From: Gemmatimonadota bacterium
GTDB lineage: Bacteria; Gemmatimonadota; Gemmatimonadetes; Longimicrobiales; Gaopeijiaceae
Length of the DNA: 64,000 bases
Assembly (NCBI GenBank): GCA_028873815.1
Contig: JAPPNN010000011.1
Span: 25,024-89,023, forward strand
Direction of reading: 5' to 3'
Of the stretch, positions 8,859 to 17,262 are shown piece by piece (within the stretch, counting starts at the first letter, position 1; every line of letters begins with the position of its first letter). The notes beneath the pieces are model-generated. The model had not been told where the DNA came from. It saw nothing but the letters and a program-made list of their open reading frames with translations, and ran no database searches. The position numbers and the translations under genes are program-made.

Positions 8859-10034
8859 ATGCAACCGCCGCCGCCCTCCCGACCCTCCCGTCTGGGCGAC
8901 ATCGTCGGCTTCTCGATCGACCGGGTCGCGCAGGCCGCCGAGTCCGACGCGGAAGTCCTCCGCCTCGAAAACCTCGACACCGACATCCCTCCGCCCCCGG
9001 CCGCGATCGACGCCACCCGCACCGCCGCCGGCCAGGACGACGCCAACAGCTATCTCCCCTTTCTTGGCAGCGCCGGCCTGCGCGCCGCGGCCGCCGCGCA
9101 CGTGAGCCGGCTGAGCGGAGTCCCCTACGATCCCGACGCGCAGACCATCATCACGGCGGGCGGCACCGAGGGGCTGTTCAACGCGCTCCTCGCACTCATC
9201 GAGCCGGGCGATGAGGTCGTAGTCACCGATCCCACCTACGCGGGCATGCTCTACCGGGTCCGGCTGGCGGGCGGCGTGGTCCGTTTCGCGCCCTTCACGG
9301 TCCGCGGTGGCGGCTGGGCGCTGGACCTCGACCGCTTCCGCGACGCCGTCACCGACCGCACCCGCGTGATCTTCCTCATGAACCCGTCCATCCCGTCGGG
9401 CGCGGTGCTGACCCGCGAGGACTGGGACGAAATCGCCCGCGTGTGCACGGAGCGCGGCATCTGGCTGCTCTACAACGCCGCGATGGAGCGCATCCTCTTC
9501 GACGGCCGCCCTTACATCCATCCGGCCGGCGTGGGCGGACTCGCGGACCTCACGATCACGGTCGGCTCTGTCTCCAAGGAATACCGCATGATCGGATGGC
9601 GTGTCGGCTGGGTGACGGGACCGCCCCGAGTCATGAACCGAATCGGTTTGGTGAGCATCTACAATGTCGTCACGCCCGTGGGGATCGCGCAGCCCGGCGC
9701 GCTGGCGGCGCTCGTCGATCCTGCGGGAGCCGGCGTGACCGACGCGGTCGCCGAGTGGGAACGCAGGCGCGACACCGTGCAGGCGGAGCTGGACGGGCTG
9801 CCCGTCGTGCGCGCGGACGGGGGCTGGTCGCTGCTGGTCGACACGGGAGCGCTCGGCTACGACGGGGCGGACGCGTCCGCGCGGTTGCTGGAGCGCGGCA
9901 AGTTGGCGGCCACGCCCATGACCCACTGGGGCCGGGAAAACGCGGCCCAGTTCGTGCGGATCGTCTTCAGCAACGAGCCGGTGGAGCGCTTGCGGGGGCT
10001 AGGGGAGCGGTTCAGGCGGGCCCTGCGGCTCTGA
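8859..10034 (+). CDS. PLP-dependent class I/II aminotransferase
   Basis: A fold-type I aminotransferase of about 391 residues. The Schiff-base Lys is in SVSKEYRMIGWRVGW, with upstream TAGGTEGLFNALLAL and the Asn/Pro motif NPSIPSGAVL and a C-terminal VRIVFSNE containing the carboxylate-binding Arg. Two starts are possible: GTG 8838, inside the preceding gene, or ATG 8859, eight bases after its stop; neither has a clear ribosome site and I chose the ATG. The usual PNNPTG-type motif is PSIPSG here. Substrate unknown. Confidence 0.88.
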   Translation: MQPPPPSRPSRLGDIVGFSIDRVAQAAESDAEVLRLENLDTDIPPPPAAIDATRTAAGQDDANSYLPFLGSAGLRAAAAAHVSRLSGVPYDPDAQTIITAGGTEGLFNALLALIEPGDEVVVTDPTYAGMLYRVRLAGGVVRFAPFTVRGGGWALDLDRFRDAVTDRTRVIFLMNPSIPSGAVLTREDWDEIARVCTERGIWLLYNAAMERILFDGRPYIHPAGVGGLADLTITVGSVSKEYRMIGWRVGWVTGPPRVMNRIGLVSIYNVVTPVGIAQPGALAALVDPAGAGVTDAVAEWERRRDTVQAELDGLPVVRADGGWSLLVDTGALGYDGADASARLLERGKLAATPMTHWGRENAAQFVRIVFSNEPVERLRGLGERFRRALRL

Positions 10035-10039
10035 GAATA

Positions 10040-10070
10040 CTTAACATTCTTGTTAAGTTTCAGCTGATAC
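10040..10070. promoter_or_regulatory. AT-rich inverted repeat abutting a 14-base dyad
   Basis: Just after the aminotransferase gene lies CTTAACA-TTCT-TGTTAAG (10040-10057), a perfect 7-base inverted repeat, immediately followed by GTTTCAGCTGATAC (10057-10070), a 14-base dyad with one mismatch. The second is an imperfect copy of the perfect palindrome at 28317-28332. Both occur in gaps between convergent genes, so a terminator or protein-binding role is more likely than control of a start. AT-rich stems are unusual in this GC-rich DNA. Function not known. Confidence 0.45.
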
Positions 10071-10111
10071 GTGCGCCTTGGGCTCTCGGTTGGAACGTCC
10101 TGCCCCGGAAT

Positions 10112-10131
10112 ACTAAACCAAAATGTTTAGT
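10112..10131. promoter_or_regulatory. Second AT-rich inverted repeat in the same gap
   Basis: ACTAAAC-CAAAAT-GTTTAGT is a perfect 7-base inverted repeat with a 6-base spacer, in the same convergent gap as the repeat at 10040. The flanking sequence has no T-tract on either strand, so an ordinary intrinsic terminator is not obvious. It could be an operator-like site or part of a mobile remnant. Confidence 0.4.
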
Positions 10132-10168
10132 GTTTGGCGCTCCCGACCCTAATCGGCGCCGGCCAACC

Positions 10169-11146
10169 CTATTCGGCGCCCGCCAGTTCGTCCAGCCAGG
10201 CCTGGATCGCGCGCTGGTGGTAGTTCGGGCTGAACATCATCCACTCGCCCAGTTCGGCGGGAACCACGTAGGCCGCCGCCGCGTCGTCCGAGTTGATGCC
10301 GCGTCGCCACGCGTTCCGCGCTGCCTCTTCGACCGAGTCGATGAGCGCGACGTATCGGGACATGACCGCGGCGTCCGCCAGCGGGCCATGGCCGGGTACG
10401 AAGGTGTCGGCGCCCATGGCCTGGAGCGCCCGGACCGAGCGCGACAGACGCGACGGCACCGCGTCCATGTAGTTGGGGAACATGGAGTTCCACACCAGGT
10501 CCCCACACCACACCGGTCCTTCGCCCCCGTCCACCTCTACCGAGAGGTCGCTCGCGGTGTGACCTTCGCGCGGCACGACCGCCACCGTGCGGCTGCCGAG
10601 GTCGATCTCGACCGGGCCGTCCTCGGGCACGACCACCACGTCCGCCCACCGGGCCTTCGCGGCCCCGTCGCCGGGCGAGCCCTGCACCAGGTCGCGCGTC
10701 ACGGCGGTGGCTCGCAGTTGCGGCGCGCTCTCGCCGTCCTCCGCGTACCCCGCGGGCCCGGCCGAATGGTCCCCGTGGTAGTGCGACACCACGACCTGCG
10801 TGGGCCACCGCCCGGTGAGCGCCCGGGCCTGCTCCGCCGCCCACGCCGCCCCCTCGGGCGTGGCGAACGCCTCCACCACCAGCGTCCCGGACGACCCCCC
10901 GATGATGCCGCCGTTGCACACCGTCGTGTAGTCCCCGTTCAGCGGCGTGGAGATGATCGCGAACATCCCGTCACCCAGCTCCTCGATGCGCGCGAAGGGC
11001 GTCTGGGCGACGATCCGGCGCGCCTCCGCGCCGCTCCACCGGCGTAGCGCGGGTGCGCTCAGCAGGGGTCCCGCGGCGGCCAGGTACGAGGCGCAGCCGG
11101 CGGTGGCGGTGACGAAGCGGCGGCGGCTGATCCTGCTCATGCTCAT
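10169..11146 (-). CDS. Exported metallo-beta-lactamase-fold hydrolase
   Basis: A 325-residue protein with a Tat-like signal (SRRRFVTATAGC near the N-terminus) and a metallo-beta-lactamase fold. The zinc motif HYHGDH is near residue 122, with later ligands in REGHTASD, WCGDLVW and PGHGP, matching the SoxH/quinoprotein-relay-associated type as well as B-class lactamases. The substrate is unknown; periplasmic location follows from the signal. Its ATG overlaps the stop of the exporter gene by four bases (ATGA), so the two are coupled. Confidence 0.87.
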   Translation of the reverse strand: MSMSRISRRRFVTATAGCASYLAAAGPLLSAPALRRWSGAEARRIVAQTPFARIEELGDGMFAIISTPLNGDYTTVCNGGIIGGSSGTLVVEAFATPEGAAWAAEQARALTGRWPTQVVVSHYHGDHSAGPAGYAEDGESAPQLRATAVTRDLVQGSPGDGAAKARWADVVVVPEDGPVEIDLGSRTVAVVPREGHTASDLSVEVDGGEGPVWCGDLVWNSMFPNYMDAVPSRLSRSVRALQAMGADTFVPGHGPLADAAVMSRYVALIDSVEEAARNAWRRGINSDDAAAAYVVPAELGEWMMFSPNYHQRAIQAWLDELAGAE

Positions 11147-12447
11147 CGTGATTCAGTCCAATGCAGGTAGAGGTTCGACACGATGCGCCCGCCCAGGAAG
11201 GCTACGACGGCTGCCGTGGCCCCGACCCATCCCAGCCCCCAGGCCAGCACGGGGAAGATGACCAGGATGCCCAGCAATCCGAGGGTCGTGGCCATCGTGA
11301 TCGCCTTGGTGCGGCGCATCAACACCATAATCGCGCTCTGGTGCGCCAGCCAGAAGCCGAGTCCGGGCACCGGGATCAGCACGAGCGCCGGGATTCTGGC
11401 GTATCCGGACAACTCGGGCGTCAGCCCCGAAACGGATTCGAACCAGACGCCGAAGAGCGGAGTGAGGACGATCAGCGCGTAGGCCGCGGTGGTCGCCAGA
11501 CCCATTCGCACCGCGAAGCGTCCCACGGGCCGGCGGTGTTTGAAGTCGTTCCCGGTGAGCGCGATCGCGGCCTCCTGGTAGCTGAGGCCCGCGGCGCGGA
11601 ACAGGAACGAGAGCGAGTGCACGACGGGAAGGACGGCCAGCGACTCGAGCGGATCGCGCGCGCGGCCCACGAAGAAGGTGAGCATGGGGTGCGTGGACAG
11701 CGCGACCAGCGATGTCAGCGCGAGGGGATAGTAGAAGGCGAGGATCGCCCGGTAGCTCATCGGCGCCGTCCCGCTCTCCTCGGGCGAGGTGGCGAGCACC
11801 CGCCGAAGCGCGCCGGTGGCCATGATGCGCGCCGCCACCGCCTCGACGCACACGCCCACGGTAAGGCTTGCGGCGCCCACCCAGGCACCGTGCAGGTCGG
11901 TGAACGCGGGCAGCGTGAATGCGGTGCCCGCCATGGACACCAGGCGGAAGATGGTGCCCACAGCAACCTGCCGCGTCTGGCCCCCGCTGATCATCACGCC
12001 GTGGATGAAGCGCCGGTAGCCGATCGCCGCCGGCCAGGGCAGGTAGATCCACAGCGCCCCGTAGATGATGTCGGCGACCTCGCGGGGAAGATCGAGGAGT
12101 CCCAGGATCAGCGGCTCGAAGACGGCCGGTACCAGGAGCAGGACGACCAGCAGCGTGGAGAGCGCGTTGAGCCCGTGCGCGAAAAGACGCAGCTTGCGGT
12201 AGCTGTCCCGGTCGCGCACCAGTGCCGTGGCCGCGGTCATGAGCATGATCACCGGCGCCTCGACCAGGATGGCGATGGCAAAGACCACGCCGTGCGACGC
12301 CAGGTTGATCTTGGCTTCGGGCAGGCGCGCGATGGTGGCCGCGATGAGCGGGCCCTCGAGCGCCATCATGACCCAGGTCGCGGCCAGGGGAGACCAGAAC
12401 CGCGCGATGTGGCCGGAAGTGAGCGTCCCGCCGGGAGCGGGGTTCAT
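11143..12447 (-). CDS. MATE/MOP-superfamily-like membrane transporter
   Basis: A 434-residue integral membrane protein with about 12 hydrophobic segments in two similar halves; each half has a long first helix after a short polar N-terminus (HIARFWSPLAATWVMMALEGPLI). The overall pattern and the cytoplasmic loop RRFIHGVMISGGQTRQV recall the MOP superfamily, especially ANKH-like members rather than drug-type NorM. No substrate can be inferred. It is coupled to the downstream exported hydrolase and divergent from the FkbM methyltransferase. Confidence 0.68.
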   Translation of the reverse strand: MNPAPGGTLTSGHIARFWSPLAATWVMMALEGPLIAATIARLPEAKINLASHGVVFAIAILVEAPVIMLMTAATALVRDRDSYRKLRLFAHGLNALSTLLVVLLLVPAVFEPLILGLLDLPREVADIIYGALWIYLPWPAAIGYRRFIHGVMISGGQTRQVAVGTIFRLVSMAGTAFTLPAFTDLHGAWVGAASLTVGVCVEAVAARIMATGALRRVLATSPEESGTAPMSYRAILAFYYPLALTSLVALSTHPMLTFFVGRARDPLESLAVLPVVHSLSFLFRAAGLSYQEAAIALTGNDFKHRRPVGRFAVRMGLATTAAYALIVLTPLFGVWFESVSGLTPELSGYARIPALVLIPVPGLGFWLAHQSAIMVLMRRTKAITMATTLGLLGILVIFPVLAWGLGWVGATAAVVAFLGGRIVSNLYLHWTESR

Positions 12448-12532
12448 GTTTAATCAGTCTCCGCGCGGACCGAAGAGCCGCTTGATTGGGGATGAACGAC
12501 AGCAACTACGATAACGTCGCGGCAAACAGGCG

Positions 12533-13468
12533 ATGAGAGAGGCGGGCGCGGGCATGGGCCAGAGTGAAGCTCGGGTTGTGGACGCCTTCGGCGAACCCGG
12601 CGCCTGGGGCGAATGCCGCCCGGGCGGACGGGGCGCGCTCTGGCTGCGCGTGGCGCGTTCCTTTCCCGGCAGCCGGCCCTGGAGCCGGTTCGCGCTTCTC
12701 GCCCGCCGCGCCGCGCGCCGGCACCTTGCCGGCCCCGTCGACACGCGGGTCTGGGGGCAGCGCCTGCGCCTCTACCCGGACCGCTCGGTCTCGGAGGCCA
12801 GGATCCTGTTTCTGCCCCGTTCCTGGGACCGGGCCGAACGCAGGCTCCTCGCGAAGTGGGCGAGGCCGGGATTCACCTTCGTGGACGTCGGCGCCAACGT
12901 CGGCGGCTACTCCTTCTGGGTCCTGTCGCTGGTCCGCACCTCCGTGCGCGTCGTCGCAGTGGAGCCCAACCCCGATCTGGCGCGGCAACTCCGGTTCAAC
13001 GTGGGCATCAACGGCGCGCAGGACCGCGTGCGCGTGTTGGAGGCGGCGGTTGGAGCGGTCCGAGACACGGGTGCGCTGGTTGTCCATCCGCGGAACTCGG
13101 GCGAGGGGCGGCTGGCCGAGGTGGGGGAGCGCCCGGAGTATGCGACTGCCCGGGATTCCACCGGAGCCGGTCGTGTCGCCCCGCCGACCATCCCGGTGCG
13201 CATCGTCACCCTGGCCGACATTGTCAGGGACGCGGGGCTCGACCGCCTCGACTGTCTCAAGGTCGACGTGGAGGGGCACGAGCCCGATGTCATCCAGCCC
13301 TTCCTTCGTGACGCGCCACATGGACTGTGGCCTCGACACCTCATCGTCGAACTCAAGACCGGTCGGCGCGACGGGCAGCGGTCGGCCGAACTGGAATCCT
13401 GGCTCATTGCCCGTGGCTACCGCCTCGAATTGCGCACACGGCTGAACGGGCTCTTCCGGCTGGCCTGA
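12533..13468 (+). CDS. FkbM-family SAM-dependent methyltransferase
   Basis: The 311-residue protein has the FkbM core: motif I FVDVGANVGGYSF near residue 119, the acidic VVAVEPNPDLARQLRFN after it, and C-terminal LKVDVEGHEPDVIQ followed by HLIVELK. FkbM enzymes O-methylate sugars, macrolides or lipids. Two starts are possible: ATG 12533 or ATG 12554, the latter preceded by GAGAGAGG at 10 bases. The first ~70 residues are Arg-rich and outside the catalytic domain. No glycan or polyketide genes lie nearby, so the substrate is open. Confidence 0.85.
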   Translation: MREAGAGMGQSEARVVDAFGEPGAWGECRPGGRGALWLRVARSFPGSRPWSRFALLARRAARRHLAGPVDTRVWGQRLRLYPDRSVSEARILFLPRSWDRAERRLLAKWARPGFTFVDVGANVGGYSFWVLSLVRTSVRVVAVEPNPDLARQLRFNVGINGAQDRVRVLEAAVGAVRDTGALVVHPRNSGEGRLAEVGERPEYATARDSTGAGRVAPPTIPVRIVTLADIVRDAGLDRLDCLKVDVEGHEPDVIQPFLRDAPHGLWPRHLIVELKTGRRDGQRSAELESWLIARGYRLELRTRLNGLFRLA

Positions 13469-13574
13469 GGCCGCGTTCGGTGGCCGGAAGCCGCGGGGAG
13501 GTGGCCCGCATCGCGGGAGCCGGGCTATGTTGCAGCTGTCACCAACAGGGACGCACGCACGAGGAGTCCGCCAG

Positions 13575-14282
13575 ATGAAGTCGCTCTCCCGTCTCACCAT
13601 CGCTTTTGCCGTCACCGGCCTGGTCACGATCGCCTCGTCCGAAGCCGGATCGGCGCAGGCGCGGCCGGAAGCTGTGACGCGCGCATCCCAGCCGGACGGC
13701 TGGGCGATCTCGTTCGCCCCGAGGCTCGGGTATTTCCTGCCCCAGCACGGCGGGGACCAGAGCACCGCGCGGCGGCCCACCTACGGCATGGAACTGGCGG
13801 CGAAGCGCAGGGGCTCCTGGTACGGCGTCAGGGCGCTGTTCGAGCGCTCGACGCGCTGGACCCCGCGGAGCGATCCGGCAAGCAGCATCCTGTCCAACGG
13901 CCTGACCGTATTCGACGATGGTCAGGACTCGCAGTACTTCGAGACCGTGGTCGTGGATCTCATGGCCTACACTCCGTCATACGACGGCGTCCGGGCCTAC
14001 ATGTTCTCGGGCGTCGGCTCCAAGATCATCGGCTCTCCGGAGCAGACGCCCATCCTGCCCTATTCCCTTGTCGGCCACCAGCGCGCACGCACGCTGCACG
14101 GCGGATTCGGAATCGAGGCGCCCGTGGGCGGCGGCGCGGCCGTCTTCGAGGTGGGCGACTACTACGGCAGGAACGGCGGCGAGGACCGCGTGCACGACAT
14201 TCACATCACCCTGATGGCCCGCCTCTCGGGCGTCGGCGACTTCATCAGGACCCTTGTCACGGGCGAAGACTCGGACGGGTAG
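13575..14282 (+). CDS. Predicted outer-membrane beta-barrel protein
   Basis: Start ATG 13575 follows GAGGAG by 8 bases; an in-frame ATG at 13527 would place the signal too far inside. The 235-residue product has a Sec signal with cleavage near GSAQA and then alternating strands rich in Tyr, Gly and Ser (APRLGYFLPQHGG, AYMFSGVGSKIIG, AAVFEVGDYYGRNGG) typical of small OmpA/OmpW-like barrels. No named family is recognised. It stands alone between a methyltransferase and an acetyltransferase. Confidence 0.65.
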   Translation: MKSLSRLTIAFAVTGLVTIASSEAGSAQARPEAVTRASQPDGWAISFAPRLGYFLPQHGGDQSTARRPTYGMELAAKRRGSWYGVRALFERSTRWTPRSDPASSILSNGLTVFDDGQDSQYFETVVVDLMAYTPSYDGVRAYMFSGVGSKIIGSPEQTPILPYSLVGHQRARTLHGGFGIEAPVGGGAAVFEVGDYYGRNGGEDRVHDIHITLMARLSGVGDFIRTLVTGEDSDG

Positions 14283-14310
14283 GCAACCGCGCGGCAGGTC
14301 GGCCGGGAGC

Positions 14311-14364
14311 GGTCCGCGAAGCGTGCGCGGCCCGCGGAGCATGCGCGGTCTGCGGGTGGTGCGC
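14311..14364 (+). repeat. Three imperfect 18-base tandem repeats
   Basis: Units at 14311-14328, 14329-14346 and 14347-14364 follow the pattern GGyCyGCGrAGCrTGCGC with substitutions. Translated in the GNAT frame they give GPRSVR, GPRSMR and GLRVVR. The chosen GNAT start codon (14341) lies inside the second unit, so the repeat either pads the N-terminus or belongs to the leader. Confidence 0.6.
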
Positions 14365-15264
14365 CACGCGGATCCGCGCGCCTTCCTCGACCGGGCCGAG
14401 CCCTGGCTGCTGCAGCGCGAAGCCGAGAACAACCTGCCCCTCGGAGTGGCTGCCTCCCTGGTGGGCGCCCGCCCGGCGTCGTCGCCGGGTCCCGCGGCGG
14501 CATCCGCGCACTCAGCGGCGTCGCCCTCGGGTGTCGAGCCGGCATCCCCACCTCCTCTCTACTTCGCGACGATCGAGTCGGGCAGCGACGTGGTCGGGTG
14601 CGCCTTCCGCACGCCGCCCTACAAGTTGGGCCTGACGCACATGCCCCTGGACGCAATCGAACTTCTGTCCCGGGATGTGGCCGATGTGTACGAGGAGATA
14701 CCGGCGGTGCTGGCGCCGAACCCGGTCGCCCGCGCCTTCGGCGACGCCTGGAGCAAACTCAGGGGTGTAAGCGCCAGGCCCGGAGCCCGGCAGCGAATTC
14801 ACATCCTGGAGCGTGTGGTGCTCCCTGCGCGAATGGCTCCGGGAGCAATGCGGCCTGCACGACCCGCGGACATCCCGCTCGTCGCCGGGTGGCTGGAATC
14901 GTTCGTGCGGGAGAGCGGTCTGAGTGATCCTGGAGATCCCCTCGAGCACGCCCATCGGTTGTGTGGCCGGGAGCGAGGGAACCGCTTGCTGGCGCTATGG
15001 ATGAATGAGGAGCCCGTCTCGATGGCCGGGTTCCCGGCGCGCACACGCCACGGGGTCCGAATCGGCTATGTCTACACACCCGACGAGCATCGCCGCCGGG
15101 GCTACGCCACCACGCTGGTGGCCCAGCTCAGCGGCCATGCGCTCGACTTGGGATTCAGCCACTGCGTCCTCTACACCGACCTCGCGAATCCCACGTCCAA
15201 CAAGATCTACCGCGAGGTCGGGTACCGCCCGCTCCAGGATGTCATGGATGTCGACTTTGAGTAG
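14341..15264 (+). CDS. GNAT-family N-acetyltransferase
   Basis: The 307-residue protein has its GNAT domain in the C-terminal half: IGYVYTPDEHRRRGYATTLVAQLS is the acetyl-CoA-binding segment (consensus R/Q-x-x-G-x-G/A) and YTDLANPTSNKIYREVGYRP closes the fold. The N-terminal half (RAEPWLLQREAENNLPLG) matches the usual first domain of this two-domain type and contains an Ala/Ser/Pro-rich insert near residues 45-80. I start at ATG 14341; an upstream GTG/ATG at 14254 would overlap the barrel gene. Substrate unknown. Confidence 0.85.
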   Translation: MRGLRVVRHADPRAFLDRAEPWLLQREAENNLPLGVAASLVGARPASSPGPAAASAHSAASPSGVEPASPPPLYFATIESGSDVVGCAFRTPPYKLGLTHMPLDAIELLSRDVADVYEEIPAVLAPNPVARAFGDAWSKLRGVSARPGARQRIHILERVVLPARMAPGAMRPARPADIPLVAGWLESFVRESGLSDPGDPLEHAHRLCGRERGNRLLALWMNEEPVSMAGFPARTRHGVRIGYVYTPDEHRRRGYATTLVAQLSGHALDLGFSHCVLYTDLANPTSNKIYREVGYRPLQDVMDVDFE

Positions 15265-15273
15265 TCTTCTCGG

Positions 15274-16323
15274 ATGATCGATCTCCGCAGCGACACGGTG
15301 ACCCGCCCTTCGCCGGCCATGCGCGAGGCGATGGCCCAGGCCGTCGTCGGCGACGACGTCTACGGCGACGACCCGACCGTCAAGCGCCTGGAGGCCCGGA
15401 CCGCGGAGTTGCTCGGCAAGGAGGACGCCGTCTACATGCCGACCGGTTCGATGACTAACCAGGTGGCGATCCGCGCCCACACCGAGCCGGGCGACCTCGT
15501 CCTTATGGACGCCGCGTCCCACGTCGTGCGCTCGGAGGGGGGAGGGCCGGCGGCGCTGTCGGGGGTCACCGCTCAGCGCATTGCCGGCGATCGGGGCATC
15601 TTCACGGCCGATCAGGTGCGCGACGCGCTGGGAACGTCCCACCCGGGGTCGCCCTCCACGCTCGCCCCTCCACCGACCCTGCTCTGCGTGGAGAACACCC
15701 ACAACGGCGGGGGAGGCAGCATCTGGCCCCTGGAGCAAATCGACGCCGTCGTCGGCGTCGCCCGCGCCGCCGGGCTCGGTTGCCACCTCGACGGCGCGCG
15801 CGTCTGGAACGCCTCCGCCGCGACCGGGATCCCGCCGGCCCGCTACGCGCGCGACTTCGACAGCGTGTCGGTGTGTTTTTCGAAGGCGCTGGGTGCGCCG
15901 GTGGGTTCGGCCCTGGCCGGTTCCGAGGACTTTGTGCGGCGGGCGAGGCGGTTCAAGCAGCTGTTCGGCGGCGGGTTCAGGCAGGCCGGCGTCATCGCGG
16001 CGGGGGCACGGTACGCTCTGGAGCACCACCGCGAGTGCCTGAAGGAGGATCATGCCAAGGCGGGCCTCCTTGCCGATGCGCTGGCCGGGCTCCCGGGCGT
16101 GGATCTGGTCCGGGACCACGTGGAGACCAACATCCTCCGCTTCTCCGTGCGCCCCCCGGCGGGCGACTTCGTGGACGCGTGCATCGAGCACGGCGTCAGG
16201 ATGCTGGTGTCGGGACGCCACGATGTGCGGGCGGTGATGCACCGGGACATCTCGATGAGCGACGCCGAGCGAGCGGCTCAGGTCATCCGCGAAGTGATGC
16301 CGACGCTCGTTCCGTCAGGATGA
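15274..16323 (+). CDS. ltaE: Low-specificity L-threonine aldolase
   Basis: A 349-residue PLP enzyme of the threonine aldolase family, cleaving L-threonine or allo-threonine to glycine and acetaldehyde. The N-terminus MIDLRSDTVTRPSPAMREAM is diagnostic; the PLP Lys is in SVCFSKALGAPVGS, with ENTHNGGGG and HLDGARVWNA around the cofactor. Length and motif order are normal. It starts 10 bases after the GNAT gene and its 3' end overlaps the convergent small gene at 16315. Confidence 0.93.
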   Translation: MIDLRSDTVTRPSPAMREAMAQAVVGDDVYGDDPTVKRLEARTAELLGKEDAVYMPTGSMTNQVAIRAHTEPGDLVLMDAASHVVRSEGGGPAALSGVTAQRIAGDRGIFTADQVRDALGTSHPGSPSTLAPPPTLLCVENTHNGGGGSIWPLEQIDAVVGVARAAGLGCHLDGARVWNASAATGIPPARYARDFDSVSVCFSKALGAPVGSALAGSEDFVRRARRFKQLFGGGFRQAGVIAAGARYALEHHRECLKEDHAKAGLLADALAGLPGVDLVRDHVETNILRFSVRPPAGDFVDACIEHGVRMLVSGRHDVRAVMHRDISMSDAERAAQVIREVMPTLVPSG

Positions 16324-16767
16324 CCGTCCGTTTCCGGAGCGCGTGGTCCCGGCGATCAGCGCTTCGATCTCCTTGATGCGCTCGCTGGCCTCCGGGAATC
16401 CGGTCAGAAAGGCGCCCCGGGGCGCGACCAGCGTGAAGAGCGCGGCGGCCTTGGCGAGGGAGGAATGCGCCAACTGCGCGTCTCCCGAGGACAGCAGGCT
16501 TATCCCGTCCGTCATCAGCACCTCGGCCAGCAGCCAGCAGCGCGCAGGATCGACCTCGCCCGTGGGCGCCATCATCGCCGGGAGCGCGTCGATGGACGCC
16601 GCGCGGGCGAGGTCCAGATCCATGCCTGCGCCGGCCGCCGCGCGACGCAGGGTGTCCTCCACGTCGGCCGCCCGGGCCGAGCCGCCCAGGATCGCCCTGC
16701 GCAACGCGATCAGCACCGCGCCCAGCTCCTCGATCACCCGCAGGATGTAGTCGCGCTGCACCATCAT
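16315..16767 (-). CDS. DUF6483-like small helical protein
   Basis: A 150-residue all-helical protein. The N-terminus MMVQRDYILRVIEELGAVLIALRR resembles the family NCBI calls DUF6483, small proteins of unknown function starting with QRDYILRMIE; the match is from memory of the motif. The start at ATG 16767 overlaps the stop of the DUF1854 gene (ATGA). It is the last gene of an ABC transporter / DUF1854 unit, so a partner role for that transporter is plausible. No catalytic motif is seen. Confidence 0.68.
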   Translation of the reverse strand: MMVQRDYILRVIEELGAVLIALRRAILGGSARAADVEDTLRRAAAGAGMDLDLARAASIDALPAMMAPTGEVDPARCWLLAEVLMTDGISLLSSGDAQLAHSSLAKAAALFTLVAPRGAFLTGFPEASERIKEIEALIAGTTRSGNGRSS

Positions 16768-17261
16768 CCGGCGTACGCCCAGAGCCAATCGCGGCTCCCC
16801 GAATCCAGTGCCTCCGGATCGGGGACGTGATACAGGTCGCCGGCCAGGTCGCGAATCAGCAGGCCGCCGCCGGCAATCTGCACGGGCCAGTCGTCCAGCC
16901 GCGTCTGGAACCGCCGTGACCCCTGGCGTGTTCGGACTGCCCAGTGCCGAATCTCAACCTCCTCGGAGACGTCTACAACTGCGGTAATCTCCAGCAGGAA
17001 TCCGGCCGCGACAAGCGCACGCTCGAGCGCGGCGCGCGACTTCTCGCCCAGCTCCGACACGTCGCGAACGTAGGCGAACTCCTCTTCGTCATGGTCCCGC
17101 AGGGAGATGTGCCGGGCCGGATCGGACCACGGAAAGCACCGGTGAACCACGACCGGTGCGCTGCGTCCCCCGGCCTCGGCCCACAGCTGTCCGTCGGGCC
17201 GCCAGCGCAGCACGGCCCGGCCTTGGTCTGAAGTCCCCATTTTCCCTCTCGCTCTGCTCAC
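16764..17261 (-). CDS. DUF1854-family protein, partner of the upstream ABC transporter
   Basis: The 165-residue product has the DUF1854 pattern: CFPWSDPARHISLRD near residue 43, VRDVSELGEKSRAALERAL, a strand pair EIRHWAVRTRQGSRRF and the C-terminal LLIRDLAGDLYHVPDPEALD. In several bacteria DUF1854 genes sit next to an ABC exporter that has been labelled cyanophycin-metabolism-associated; that label is from database usage and I see no cyanophycin genes here. Start could be GTG 17261 (AAAGGA 8 bases upstream) or ATG 17240 (GAGAGGG 3 bases upstream). It follows the ABC gene with one base between stop and GTG. Confidence 0.83.
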   Translation of the reverse strand: MSRARGKMGTSDQGRAVLRWRPDGQLWAEAGGRSAPVVVHRCFPWSDPARHISLRDHDEEEFAYVRDVSELGEKSRAALERALVAAGFLLEITAVVDVSEEVEIRHWAVRTRQGSRRFQTRLDDWPVQIAGGGLLIRDLAGDLYHVPDPEALDSGSRDWLWAYAG

Positions 17262-17262
17262 T

